From Elusimicrobia bacterium RIFOXYA2_FULL_39_19 (GTDB taxonomy: Bacteria; Elusimicrobiota; Endomicrobiia; CG1-02-37-114; XYA2-FULL-39-19), in contig MGVC01000039.1 of assembly GCA_001800285.1 (NCBI GenBank), positions 1 through 46,733 of the forward strand: a stretch of DNA of 46,733 bases, given 5' to 3'. Every line of letters starts with the position of its first letter. The stretch's first letter is position 1. Both the position numbers and the translations under genes were made by a program. Shown here in pieces: positions 32,037 through 40,260 of this stretch. The notes under the pieces were generated by a model that was not told the origin of the DNA, did no database searches, and was given only the letters and a program-made list of their open reading frames with translations.

Positions 32037-33965
32037 TTAGTATTTCAGTGTTATCCCGCCTCTGAATGTCCTGCCAGACAGCGGATAGTTTTCTCTTGTC
32101 TGGTAACGTGTGTCAGCAAGGTTGCTTATTTCAAAGAAAAACTCGCTATAGCTTATGCTGTAAATAAACATAAGGTTAACCAAGGTATAGGCATCAAGCC
32201 TGTGTTTTGTGCTGTAATCGTCTACCCATTCCTGTTTGTCTACATAAGCTGCGCTTATTTTTTCCGTTATACCTGAAGGTGATTTATAAACCAATGAAAA
32301 ATTCGCATGGTACGGCGGAGCATAAGAAAGTGTTTTGTATTTTGTTTCTGTGCCCTTCTTGCCCATGGATTCCAAATAGGTCAGGTTTATTTCATTGGAA
32401 ATACTTTCTGATAGTTTTGAATTAAGCTCAAATTCAACACCCTGATTGTAAGCCTCTCCTATGTTTTGCGGTTTCCATTGGCTGTAAAAAAAGTATCCCG
32501 GAACTGTCAAATAGTTTTCAGTCCATTCAATTTTATTTTCCAGATCCGTTCTAAATAGTGTAATCTTTGAAATAGTGTTATCATTAAAATTCTTTTCAAA
32601 GCCCAAATCATAACCAATTGCGGTTTCAGGCAGTATGTTTTCGTTTCCTATTGTTTCTCCGCCGGAACCCAAGTAATCCCATGTTCTTAGCGGTGAATAA
32701 AGATGTTCAAAGGTAGGCCCGGTAAAAGACCTGCCGGCATTAAAGGAAAGTTTTGCCGTATCAGTAATATCATAAATACTGTTTAGGCGCGGGTTTAACT
32801 GGCTTCCATAGACGCTATGGTCATCATACCTGAGGCCCAGCGTAGTTCTTAATGCCTGATAGCTGAAAGATTTCTGCAGAAAAAACGAATTGATAGTAAA
32901 TGTCTTGTTAATATCTTCTACATTAAGGATATGGTTAACCTTTTTATAGTGCTGATTCTGTAAATCAGTGCCGGCTACTATATCTCCTGGAAGATTTAAC
33001 TGAAAAACCGCTCCTGTAAGCATGATGGTATTGGCGTCATCAGTCAGATTATCAGAGTCCTTGTAAAGCATACAGGTTGAACGGGTGTAAACTTTAGATA
33101 GTAATTTGTAGTTCTCAGATAAACTTATTTCATGGTTAAGCGCAATGTAGTTATTTGTATCATCCTGATTTGCCTTTGGGGTAGTAGCTTCAAGTTCTTT
33201 GATTTCATCATAATCCTTAAGCGAAGTAAAATTCAATCCGGGTGTTTGTGTCTTACTGGAAAAGTAGTTTCCGTTTAAAGAAAGCTTGCCGGCTTTTTTC
33301 AGGTCAAGACCCAGTACGGTATTAACATTTGATCCGTTGTAAGCGCTGTTTTTTCTCCAGCCGTCAGAAAGTGTTTCACTTCCGGATACAAGCCAGCTAA
33401 ATATACCCTTTTTATCGGCATAGGAATACCTGGTTATTTTGGTGTTAAAGCTTTCCAAAATTATTCCTAACTCCAGGTCACGGATTTTAGGTTTTTTAGT
33501 AATTATGTTTACTGCTCCGTTTAATGCGCTGGACCCATACAATGCAGAAGAAGGCCCACGTACAATTTCAATTTTTTCAATATTTTCTGTAGAGATATAG
33601 CTTAAATCAGCGGAGCCGGTAGCAGGGTTGTTTATAGGCAGGCCGTCAATCATAACTAAAACCTGCTTACTGGTGTCTCCTCCGGACCGGATACGCATAT
33701 TGCTGGTAGCTCCTACAGTGCCCTGTTTACTTACATCTGTTATGCCAACAGCATCTTTCAGCAGGTCACGGATTTCAATTGAATTTGTTTCTTTGATTTG
33801 TTTTTTGCTGATAACTGAAACGTTTGTAGAAAGGTTTTTTTTGGGTTCCGGTTTTCTTGTAAGTGTTATAAAAGCTGTGCCGTCTTCATATTTGTAATCT
33901 GTGGTTTCACTGTAAACGGGTAATGTAAAAAGCAGTGCGGTTAAAAGTGTTAAAAAATGTTTCAT
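32037..33965 (-). CDS. btuB: TonB-dependent outer-membrane receptor, BtuB-like (cobalamin uptake)
   Basis: A signal peptide (about 1-19) leads to a plug domain (about 45-160) with SIEIRDLLKDAVGI, VLVMIDGLPINNP and IEIVRGPSSALYGSSALNGAVNIITKK. A 22-strand barrel follows, ending in an aromatic residue (GGITLKY). 642 residues is close to BtuB's size. The assignment to cobalamin rests on context: it is behind a cobalamin riboswitch and next to BtuFCD and Cob genes. TonB, ExbB and ExbD are not in the window. AAGGAG lies 8 bases before the ATG, and the Dph6-like gene ends 17 bases upstream. Confidence 0.88.
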   Translation of the reverse strand: MKHFLTLLTALLFTLPVYSETTDYKYEDGTAFITLTRKPEPKKNLSTNVSVISKKQIKETNSIEIRDLLKDAVGITDVSKQGTVGATSNMRIRSGGDTSKQVLVMIDGLPINNPATGSADLSYISTENIEKIEIVRGPSSALYGSSALNGAVNIITKKPKIRDLELGIILESFNTKITRYSYADKKGIFSWLVSGSETLSDGWRKNSAYNGSNVNTVLGLDLKKAGKLSLNGNYFSSKTQTPGLNFTSLKDYDEIKELEATTPKANQDDTNNYIALNHEISLSENYKLLSKVYTRSTCMLYKDSDNLTDDANTIMLTGAVFQLNLPGDIVAGTDLQNQHYKKVNHILNVEDINKTFTINSFFLQKSFSYQALRTTLGLRYDDHSVYGSQLNPRLNSIYDITDTAKLSFNAGRSFTGPTFEHLYSPLRTWDYLGSGGETIGNENILPETAIGYDLGFEKNFNDNTISKITLFRTDLENKIEWTENYLTVPGYFFYSQWKPQNIGEAYNQGVEFELNSKLSESISNEINLTYLESMGKKGTETKYKTLSYAPPYHANFSLVYKSPSGITEKISAAYVDKQEWVDDYSTKHRLDAYTLVNLMFIYSISYSEFFFEISNLADTRYQTRENYPLSGRTFRGGITLKY

Positions 33966-33982
33966 TTGGGTGGCTCCTTAAA

Positions 33983-34669
33983 TTAGTTGGTTTTATTTAT
34001 TAGTTTGTATTCCTGTATATCAAGAAAATGGGCTTTCCAGAAAGAATCAATAAGCAGGGTTTCTGTTTTGGTAATAGTAATCCTGTTTTTAAAAATAGGC
34101 CCGTCATACACAAAAGTATGAAATTCCCCGTTTTCACCACACGGGCAGATATTTCTGGTAATAAGGTTTGTAACAAGCTCCGGAGAAAAATCCTGGCCGG
34201 CAAAGTTTTTATCAAATAAATCGGCTTTTGCGCTGACAATTTTGGTTTTAAAACCATACTTAATAAAATCAGAAGCAATGATTTTTGTGTCCAGGCCCCA
34301 CAGCGGTTCCAAAGGTGTTATACCAATATCTTTGCAAACACGGTCAACCCAATCTCTGTGTTCATCAAGATAGATATCTCCAAACACCATGGCTTGCGCG
34401 GAATGCTTTATTTTAAGTTCCAAAACGGTTTCTTTAAATATCCGTTCATATTCTTGCATGTCTGCAGGCACTTCTGCCTGATAAAGCTCCAGACCCAGGG
34501 CTTTTGCCTGGGTTTGCATGAGAGCTGAATCAATACCGTGAAAACAGCCCCTTTTTGTGCCTTCTGAAACAAAATTTACCAGGCATTTTACGTTGTGTTT
34601 GTTTTGCATTTCTTTGTACAGCGCAAAACAGCTGTCTTTACCGCCGCTCCAGGAAGCGATAATATTCAT
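33983..34669 (-). CDS. Dph6-like PP-loop ATPase (diphthine-ammonia-ligase family), cobalamin-riboswitch controlled
   Basis: A 228-residue member of the adenine-nucleotide alpha-hydrolase group. SWSGGKDSCFALY is the PP-loop. GCFHGIDSALMQTQAKALG and VFGDIYLDEHRDWVDRVC are hallmarks of the Dph6/ATP_bind_4 family, and EPLWG closes the domain. Archaeal and eukaryotic Dph6 amidates diphthine on EF-2, which bacteria lack, so the bacterial substrate is different. The gene starts 6 bases after the riboswitch terminator T-tract, and its GGAGGA ribosome site touches it. Co-expression with btuB suggests ATP-dependent amidation or another change of a corrinoid. That role is inference. Confidence 0.83.
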   Translation of the reverse strand: MNIIASWSGGKDSCFALYKEMQNKHNVKCLVNFVSEGTKRGCFHGIDSALMQTQAKALGLELYQAEVPADMQEYERIFKETVLELKIKHSAQAMVFGDIYLDEHRDWVDRVCKDIGITPLEPLWGLDTKIIASDFIKYGFKTKIVSAKADLFDKNFAGQDFSPELVTNLITRNICPCGENGEFHTFVYDGPIFKNRITITKTETLLIDSFWKAHFLDIQEYKLINKTN

Positions 34670-34680
34670 TTGAATCCTCC

Positions 34681-34706
34681 AAAAAAAACCGGCATTGTAA
34701 GCCGGG
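34681..34706 (-). terminator. Intrinsic terminator of the first cobalamin riboswitch
   Basis: On the minus strand CCGGCTTACAATGCCGG is followed at once by eight T's, ending at the GGAGGA ribosome site of the Dph6-like gene. Upstream, AACTATA/TATAGTT (34711-34717 and 34759-34765) can form a larger competing hairpin. Together these form the expression platform that stops transcription when cobalamin is plentiful. Confidence 0.85.
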
Positions 34707-34769
34707 TAACAACTATAATAGTGTTAAATCTTAAGTCCTGTACTTAAAAACTTAATACTATAGTTATTC

Positions 34770-34988
34770 CCTTCCCCGCGAAGGTACTTACCGGCAATCG
34801 GATGTATTGCGTTTTCCGCATTGCCTTATTAAGCGCTGGACCAGACTACTTGAAGACAGAGATTAGAAAATAGAAATTTGAGATTTGAAATTTGAAATTT
34901 AAACCTCAAACATTGGCTGTCTTTAAGATTACTGTTGCGTGGCAGTGTCCCGGATTTCACGGGAACTTCCTGCGCTAAATTGGTTAAA
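34770..34988 (-). ncRNA. Cobalamin riboswitch 1 (controls Dph6-like gene and btuB)
   Basis: The conserved core reads, on the minus strand, GGAAGTTCCCGTGAAATCCG, then ACACTGCCACGCAACAGTAATC, then the B12-box region AAGTAGTCTGGTCCAGC. Closing arms TTAGCGC/GCGCTTAA match a differently sequenced helix in riboswitch 2. A CCTTC/GAAGG hairpin follows (34770-34784). The stem AAAGACAG/CTGTCTT between the core parts carries a loop of about 50 bases made largely of ATTTGAR heptamers (34876-34900), absent from riboswitch 2. The remainder of this 404-base gap is the expression platform and promoter. Confidence 0.9.
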
Positions 34989-35014
34989 AAATAAAGAACA
35001 AAAAAGAATACATT

Positions 35015-35043
35015 TTTAGAAATATATGTTTGGTTTTCGTCAA
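35015..35043 (-). promoter_or_regulatory. Possible promoter of riboswitch 1
   Basis: TTGACG (35038-35043) and TCTAAA (35015-35020) are 17 bases apart on the minus strand, just before the riboswitch. The -10 box is weak. A 17-base near-palindrome GAACAATAATATCGTTC (35048-35064) lies directly upstream and could be an operator or the transcript end of cobO. Confidence 0.4.
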
Positions 35044-35073
35044 GTTCGAACAATAATATCGTTCATGTCCGTT

Positions 35074-35601
35074 TTAAAACTCAATTCCCTTTCGGGCATA
35101 AATTCCTTTATCATAGGGATGTTTGATTTTTTTAATTTCGCTTACCAGGTCAGCTTTTTTGATAATGTTTTTTGATGCGCCGCGCCCGGTCAGCACTACT
35201 TCAAGGTTTTTCGGTTTGGTGTTTAAAAAATTCAATACTTCCTTTTCTTCTATGTAGCCATTAAATATTGCATTATTGATTTCATCAAGTATTAAAAGGT
35301 CATATTTTTTCTTTCTTAATAAAATAATTAAATCTTTCAGGCATTTGCTGTGGCGGTTTTTAAGTTCTGCTTTGGTTAAGGACTTATGAAAATGCGGATG
35401 TTCCTGTGTAAAGCAAAAAGTATCAATGCCAAGATGTTTTAGTATTTTATGTTCGCCGCAGCCCCACTTACCGGGATTTTTGCCGAAAGATGTGTAGCAG
35501 ACTTTCAGTTTTTGCCCGCAGGCTCTTATCGCCAGTCCGATGCTTGCTGTGGTTTTGCCTTTGCCGTTGCCGGTGTACACTTGTATGAGTCCTGTTTTCA
35601 T
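35074..35601 (-). CDS. cobO: Cob(I)alamin / cobyrinate adenosyltransferase, CobA/BtuR type
   Basis: The enzyme transfers the adenosyl group of ATP to cobalt(I) corrinoids. It is the P-loop CobA type: GLIQVYTGNGKGKTTASIGLA at the N-terminus, LLILDEINNAI as Walker B, and VLTGRGASKNIIKKADLVSE near the end. 175 residues. The start overlaps the ABC ATPase stop by 4 bases. As the last gene behind riboswitch 2, it activates corrinoids brought in by the transporter encoded next to it. Confidence 0.93.
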   Translation of the reverse strand: MKTGLIQVYTGNGKGKTTASIGLAIRACGQKLKVCYTSFGKNPGKWGCGEHKILKHLGIDTFCFTQEHPHFHKSLTKAELKNRHSKCLKDLIILLRKKKYDLLILDEINNAIFNGYIEEKEVLNFLNTKPKNLEVVLTGRGASKNIIKKADLVSEIKKIKHPYDKGIYARKGIEF

Positions 35602-36398
35602 TTCTTTTTTCCTTCTCTTGCAGTTTTTGATACGGACATTATAAACGGTTTCCCTGATATCGGGTTTTTTTCTACTACAAGGATTGTCTTATAGACTTCT
35701 TCCAGTATTTCATATTTTAATACATCCTGCGCTTTACCGTAAGTATGTACGCGGCCTTCATTAAGCAATAACAGGTCATTGCAGTATTCGCTGGCTAAAT
35801 TTAAATCATGCAGAATGATTATTAGCGCCAGTCCGGAACTGTTTAAATCTTTCAGCAAATCCATAATTTCAATCTGGTGCTTGATATCCAGATGATTTAT
35901 AGGTTCATCAAGCAGTAAAAGCTTTGGTTCCTGAGCCAGGGCCTGCGCTATAAGCACGCGCTGGCGTTCGCCGCCGGAAAGACTGCGCAGTTTTCTCTGC
36001 CGCAGAGCAGCTATATCAAGCTCTGAAATTACTTTGTCAATAATCTCAAAATCTTTTTTCCCAGGTTTTTCAAACCTTTTAAGGTGCGGGAACCTGCCCA
36101 TGGAAATAAATTCTTCTACGGTAAATGAAAAAGGTACTTCAAGTATCTGCGGCAGTACTGCAATGCTTTTGGCTGTTTCTTTAACGGATATCTCAGCCAT
36201 GTTTTTATCCTGAAAGTGTATTGAGCCGGTTTCAGGTTTGATAATCTTTGAAATAGCCCTCAGCAGTGTGGTTTTCCCGGACCCATTGGGTCCCAGTACG
36301 CCAAGAAAAGAATTTTCAGAAAGGCTGAAAGATACATTTTTCAGTACTTTCTTGTCATTGTACCCGCAGGAAAGGTTGTTAATTTTAAGTAGTTCCAT
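35598..36398 (-). CDS. btuD: ABC transporter ATP-binding protein, BtuD-like
   Basis: Cytoplasmic ATPase of a FecCD/BtuCD-type importer. Walker A GPNGSGKTTLL is near residue 36-46, the Q-loop is AVLPQ, the signature is LSGGERQRVLIAQALA, Walker B is LLLLDEPINHLD, and the switch histidine is in ILHDLNLA. 266 residues. Family members carry cobalamin, haem or siderophores. The riboswitch and Cob genes point to cobalamin. It lies 47 bases after btuC and is coupled to cobO. Confidence 0.9.
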   Translation of the reverse strand: MELLKINNLSCGYNDKKVLKNVSFSLSENSFLGVLGPNGSGKTTLLRAISKIIKPETGSIHFQDKNMAEISVKETAKSIAVLPQILEVPFSFTVEEFISMGRFPHLKRFEKPGKKDFEIIDKVISELDIAALRQRKLRSLSGGERQRVLIAQALAQEPKLLLLDEPINHLDIKHQIEIMDLLKDLNSSGLALIIILHDLNLASEYCNDLLLLNEGRVHTYGKAQDVLKYEILEEVYKTILVVEKNPISGKPFIMSVSKTAREGKKK

Positions 36399-36445
36399 AT
36401 TAAGTCCGTAAGTCGGGAGTCGTAAACAGTAAATTCAACTATGAA

Positions 36446-37429
36446 TTAAAATATTTCCCACTCTTTGCTTTTCAAAAGATAAAAAATAAAAAATAATCCG
36501 CCGGCAATACCGGTAATTACCCCCACCGGCAGTTCAACCGGATAAATAACTGTTCTGGCTATGGCATCTGCAAGGCAGAGAAATATAGCTCCTGCAAGAG
36601 CGGAGTTTATAATAAGCGTTGAATATTTAGGCCCAGTAAGGTTTCTTATAAAATGAGGTATAAGCAAACCCACGAATCCGATAATGCCTGATACCGCGAC
36701 GCAAGCGCCGGTAATAAGTGAAGTAATAACAAAAAGTAGTTTAAGTGTTTTTGCCGAATCAATGCCCAGAAACACAGCTTTCTCTTCGCCAAGAGTAAGG
36801 ATGTCAATCTCACGGTTAAAAACAAAGAGAATTAGAATTCCGAAAAAAATAAATAAGCCGCAGATTAAAATAAGGTTGGTATCTGCACCTGATAAGTCAC
36901 CCATAAGCCATAAAAGGGTAGTGTGAATTTTATCTGTTCTTGCAATGGAAAAGATTAGCATTACCATACTTGAAAAAAGAAAACTCAGTATTACCCCGCC
37001 AAGGATAAGCGTGGAAACCGAAAAATACTTTTTTGATGCAATAAGATACACTAGAAATACGGATAACAAACCGCCGGCAAAGGCCAGTAAAGGCAGGCCC
37101 AGTGAACCTATGCCTAAAAGTACCGCTACTGTTACGCCAAAAGCAGCTCCTCCGGAAATGCCTAAAGTGTACGGTTCTGCCAAAGGGTTTCTTAAAATAC
37201 CCTGAAGAACACATCCGCTTACTGCCAGGCCGGCACCCACAAAAATACTAAGCATTATTCTGGGTATGCGTATTTTCCAGATAATGGCATATTCAATACC
37301 TGTGGATGATTTTAATCCTGTCAGCAATTCGTTAAAAGATATTGGAGTACCGCCGAAAATAAGAGATATTATAAAACTTGCGGCTAAAGCAATAACAAGA
37401 AACAAAAAGAAGAAATACTTGTTTTTCAT
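36446..37429 (-). CDS. btuC: FecCD-family ABC permease, BtuC-like
   Basis: Inner-membrane permease with about ten helices in 327 residues. RIPRIMLSIFVGAGLAVSGCVLQGILRNPLAEPYTLGISGGA is spread over the conserved first loop region, and GFVGLLIPHFIRNLTGP is the cytoplasmic coupling region that contacts the ATPase. The PVELPVGVITGIAGG ending is typical. It overlaps btuF by 4 bases, giving the btuF-btuC-btuD order. Confidence 0.91.
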   Translation of the reverse strand: MKNKYFFFLFLVIALAASFIISLIFGGTPISFNELLTGLKSSTGIEYAIIWKIRIPRIMLSIFVGAGLAVSGCVLQGILRNPLAEPYTLGISGGAAFGVTVAVLLGIGSLGLPLLAFAGGLLSVFLVYLIASKKYFSVSTLILGGVILSFLFSSMVMLIFSIARTDKIHTTLLWLMGDLSGADTNLILICGLFIFFGILILFVFNREIDILTLGEEKAVFLGIDSAKTLKLLFVITSLITGACVAVSGIIGFVGLLIPHFIRNLTGPKYSTLIINSALAGAIFLCLADAIARTVIYPVELPVGVITGIAGGLFFIFYLLKSKEWEIF

Positions 37430-38286
37430 TTCAGTTCCGGGTGTATGAATGTGCAGAAAGCTTCAAGCGCTTCTACAAAATTTACGGGTGTCGGGCTACA
37501 GGTTTTGTGCGTGTCAGCCATAAAAATTCTGTTATTTTTCACTGCTTCTAATTCCGGGTACTTTTTCCATTTCTCAATTTCCGCTTCCGTAGTATCACCC
37601 ATATTTACAAATATTATTACGTCAGGGTTCTGCCGGATAACTGCTTCAGGGTTATACCGCGGGTAGCGGATATTGCTGTTACGGGCTATGTTTTCCCCGC
37701 CGGCAAGGGATATCATTTCATTGTTAAAGGTGTTTTTTGCGGCAGTCATCAGAGGGTTGCTTCCCAGTTGGAAAAAAACTTTGGGTTTTTTAAGGTTTTT
37801 TGTTTTATTGCTGACTGTTTTTATACGTTTTCTCAATTTGGTAATTATTTCCTTTGCTTTATTTTCTCTGCTTGTTAATTTGCCTATTTCTATAAATTGG
37901 GTGAATATTTCTTCGTAATTATTACACTGCGCCAGTACGGCTACTTTAAGGCCGAGAGCTTCCATCCTGTCCACCGTTTCCTTATTATGTCCTTCCTTGG
38001 CAAAAAGCACAAGATCCGGTTTAAGGCGCAGTAATTTCTCCAGGTTTGGCTCCAGATAAGTTCCTACTTTTTCTTTTTGTTTTGCTTCCTCGGGGAATTC
38101 ACAGTATGTAGTAACGCCTACAATATCATCTCCGGCACCCAGCAGAAAGAGCTGTTCTGTAATAGCCGGTGCCAAGGATACTATTTTTTTAGGCACTGGT
38201 ATCTGGCAGTAAGCGCTATTATAAAGGAAGAGTATTGAAAATAAGCATGAAAACCGTTTTGAAATAATATTTTTGAAAATTATCAT
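37426..38286 (-). CDS. btuF: Periplasmic cobalamin-binding protein, BtuF-like
   Basis: Substrate-binding protein of the importer. The ATG at 38284-38286 gives a signal peptide (KNIISKRFSCLFSILFLYNSAYC) followed by the two-lobed domain starting KKIVSLAPAITEQLFLLGAGDDIVGVTTYC. LEKLLRLKPDLVL and HKTCSPTPVNF further along fit. A start 26 codons further upstream at 38364 was rejected because it adds residues before the signal peptide. 286 residues. The Cys at the signal end lacks a clean lipobox. Confidence 0.88.
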   Translation of the reverse strand: MIIFKNIISKRFSCLFSILFLYNSAYCQIPVPKKIVSLAPAITEQLFLLGAGDDIVGVTTYCEFPEEAKQKEKVGTYLEPNLEKLLRLKPDLVLFAKEGHNKETVDRMEALGLKVAVLAQCNNYEEIFTQFIEIGKLTSRENKAKEIITKLRKRIKTVSNKTKNLKKPKVFFQLGSNPLMTAAKNTFNNEMISLAGGENIARNSNIRYPRYNPEAVIRQNPDVIIFVNMGDTTEAEIEKWKKYPELEAVKNNRIFMADTHKTCSPTPVNFVEALEAFCTFIHPELK

Positions 38287-38313
38287 ATACTTAATTAAAA
38301 AGTTATTAAGATT

Positions 38314-38340
38314 GTAGCCGCAAGTTTTAACTTGCGTTAC
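38314..38340. repeat. Palindromic repeat between cobS and btuF
   Basis: GTAGCCGCAAGTTTTAACTTGCGTTAC folds on itself through CGCAAGTT/AACTTGCG with short flanking complementarity. It has no T-tract. It lies in the 105-base gap between cobS and btuF, the only sizeable gap inside the cob-btu operon, and may be a dispersed repeat or an mRNA-processing site. Confidence 0.55.
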
Positions 38341-38391
38341 TAAAATTATAGTTTCCATTCGCAATCTAAGGCCTGTACCTACTAAAAAACA

Positions 38392-39156
38392 TTACTCTGC
38401 AAGCAGTTTAATAAACAAAAAAACAAGAACCAGCACCGAAAGCTCTATTACTTCATTTGCCGCGCCTATGGTATCACCTGTAAGCCCGCCGATTTTATTT
38501 ACAAAGTACCTGTTAAGAAAATAAACAAAGAAAGTAATAAACAGAAAAACAAACATTCCCATAAAACCAAGCACGGCAATACTTATAAAAAGCGTGATGC
38601 CTGCTGTAATTAAAAACACGGTCAGTTTAATACTACCGATATAAGAGTTTCCCAGCCCATCTGTTTTGGCGGGTGCTCCGTTTACTACCAGGTATGCCAT
38701 GGCGTACCTGCCTAAAACGCACATAAGTATAATCCCAGGATAAAGCACGGTTTCCGGAAGCTGGTTGATAAATAGAAACTTTAAAAGCAGATAACAGATA
38801 AGGCCGGCTACGGCAAACGTGCCGATATGTTCATCAGACATGATTTTCAACGCGTCGTCTGCTGATTTTCCGCCAAAAATGCCGTCAATAGTGTCTGCCA
38901 GTCCGTCTAAATGAAGAGCGCCGGATACTGCAATAAGTGTTATCAGCAGTATGGCATCGGCAATAAGTTTGTTAAACAGGAAGGCTGAGACATAATGCAC
39001 AGCCACCAGTAAAAAACCTATCAGCAAACCGGCTATAGGAAAATATACAATGGATCTGGGTATGGAAAATACCGGAGCGCGCAAAGGCAGAACTGTTAAA
39101 AATTCCATAGCAGAAAGGAAACTGTAAAACTGATCTTTAAATTTATTTATTATCAT
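38392..39156 (-). CDS. cobS: Adenosylcobinamide-GDP ribazoletransferase (cobalamin synthase)
   Basis: CobS joins adenosylcobinamide-GDP to the lower-ligand riboside at the inner membrane, the final assembly step. Motifs: AMEFLTVLPLR at the start, YFPIAGLLIG, GALHLDGLADTIDGIFGGKSADDALKIMSDEHIGTFA with its conserved Asp residues, then GLTGDTIGAANEVIEL. About six or seven helices. The ATG at 39154-39156 overlaps cobT by 14 bases; an upstream TTG at 39183 was not chosen. 254 residues. Confidence 0.93.
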   Translation of the reverse strand: MIINKFKDQFYSFLSAMEFLTVLPLRAPVFSIPRSIVYFPIAGLLIGFLLVAVHYVSAFLFNKLIADAILLITLIAVSGALHLDGLADTIDGIFGGKSADDALKIMSDEHIGTFAVAGLICYLLLKFLFINQLPETVLYPGIILMCVLGRYAMAYLVVNGAPAKTDGLGNSYIGSIKLTVFLITAGITLFISIAVLGFMGMFVFLFITFFVYFLNRYFVNKIGGLTGDTIGAANEVIELSVLVLVFLFIKLLAE

Positions 39157-40219
39157 CTTTTTGCGATACCCCCGCAGATTCAAATGTAGCCATTTCGTTT
39201 AGTATTTTGCAGGATGCGTCTACTATATTCATTGCCAGTGCTGCTCCCGTGCCTTCGCCAAGGCGCAGGTCTAAATCAAGCAGTGGTTTTAACCCCAGCC
39301 ATTGAAGCTGGATTTTGTGGCCCGGTTCCTGTGAACAGTGCCCCGCTATTAAATAATCTTTAATTTCTGGTTTTAACGCTGCTGCAATAAGCGCGGCAGA
39401 GCCGGAAATAAACCCGTCAATAATTACAGGTACATTATTAGCTATACAGCCCAGCATTATGCCTGCCATACCGCCTATTTCAAACCCGCCGATTTTTGAT
39501 AATACGTCAAGGCCATCATGAGGGTTCGGTTTATTTACTTTAATGCCTTCTTTTATGACGTTAATCTTAACTTGGAGAAATTTATCGGTTATGCCGGTGC
39601 CTCTTCCGGTTACTTTTTCCGGGATTTCGTTGCATATTACTGAAGTAATGGCGGCGGCCGGGGTGGTGTTGCCTATCCCCATTTCTCCGGTAGCTATAAG
39701 ATTAACACCGTTTTTTATGGCTTCTTCTGAGAGTTCAATGCCCGTTTCTATGGATTTAATTGCGTCTTCTCGTGTCATAGCGGGGCCTTTGGCGAAATTT
39801 TTAGTTCCGAGTGCTATTTTTTTATCTTTGAAGTTTTGGTTCTTGGAATTTAGACATTGTATTACAACAGCTACTCCCATATCTACTACTGTCACTTCAG
39901 CGCCGATATGGTTTGAAAGTACGTTTATTCCCGCTCCACCACTTAAAAAGTTATAAACCATTTGCGGTGTTACTTCTTTAGGGTAGGCGCTGACACCTTC
40001 TTCTACTATGCCGTGGTCTGCAGCCAGGGTAAAAACCATTTTTTTATTTAGAATATTTTTGTCTTTCCCGGTCACAGCGGTTACTTTTTTTGCGGTTTCT
40101 TCCAAACGGCCTAAAGAACCCAGGGGTTTAGTAAGATTATCCAGTCTTTTCTGGGTTTTTTCCAAAAGTTTTGTGTCAATTGGCTTGATTTTGTTTAATG
40201 TTTCCTGAAGTTTTTTCAT
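39143..40219 (-). CDS. cobT: Nicotinate-nucleotide:dimethylbenzimidazole phosphoribosyltransferase
   Basis: CobT activates the lower-ligand base with ribose phosphate from nicotinate mononucleotide. TKPLGSLGRLEE, VFTLAADHGIVEEGVSAYPK, EMGIGNTTPAAAITS and the catalytic glutamate in LRLGEGTGAALAM are all present. 358 residues is standard. It supplies alpha-ribazole phosphate to CobS, whose gene overlaps it. cobU lies 41 bases upstream. Confidence 0.95.
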   Translation of the reverse strand: MKKLQETLNKIKPIDTKLLEKTQKRLDNLTKPLGSLGRLEETAKKVTAVTGKDKNILNKKMVFTLAADHGIVEEGVSAYPKEVTPQMVYNFLSGGAGINVLSNHIGAEVTVVDMGVAVVIQCLNSKNQNFKDKKIALGTKNFAKGPAMTREDAIKSIETGIELSEEAIKNGVNLIATGEMGIGNTTPAAAITSVICNEIPEKVTGRGTGITDKFLQVKINVIKEGIKVNKPNPHDGLDVLSKIGGFEIGGMAGIMLGCIANNVPVIIDGFISGSAALIAAALKPEIKDYLIAGHCSQEPGHKIQLQWLGLKPLLDLDLRLGEGTGAALAMNIVDASCKILNEMATFESAGVSQKDDNK

Positions 40220-40260
40220 TATTTTCCTCGCTCCGCTTGTTTCTGCAAGACGTCCTTTCG

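Noticed and set aside
34829-35053. 74-codon open frame on the minus strand upstream of the Dph6-like gene
   Set aside because: It lies over the cobalamin riboswitch core. The coding appearance comes from the ATTTGAR repeat, which reads FQISN in one frame.
38287-38364. Longer btuF start at 38364
   Set aside because: It would place 26 residues before a good signal peptide and run through the palindromic repeat at 38314-38340.
39157-39183. Upstream TTG start for cobS
   Set aside because: It deepens the overlap with cobT and adds unconserved residues. The ATG at 39156 directly precedes the conserved membrane protein.
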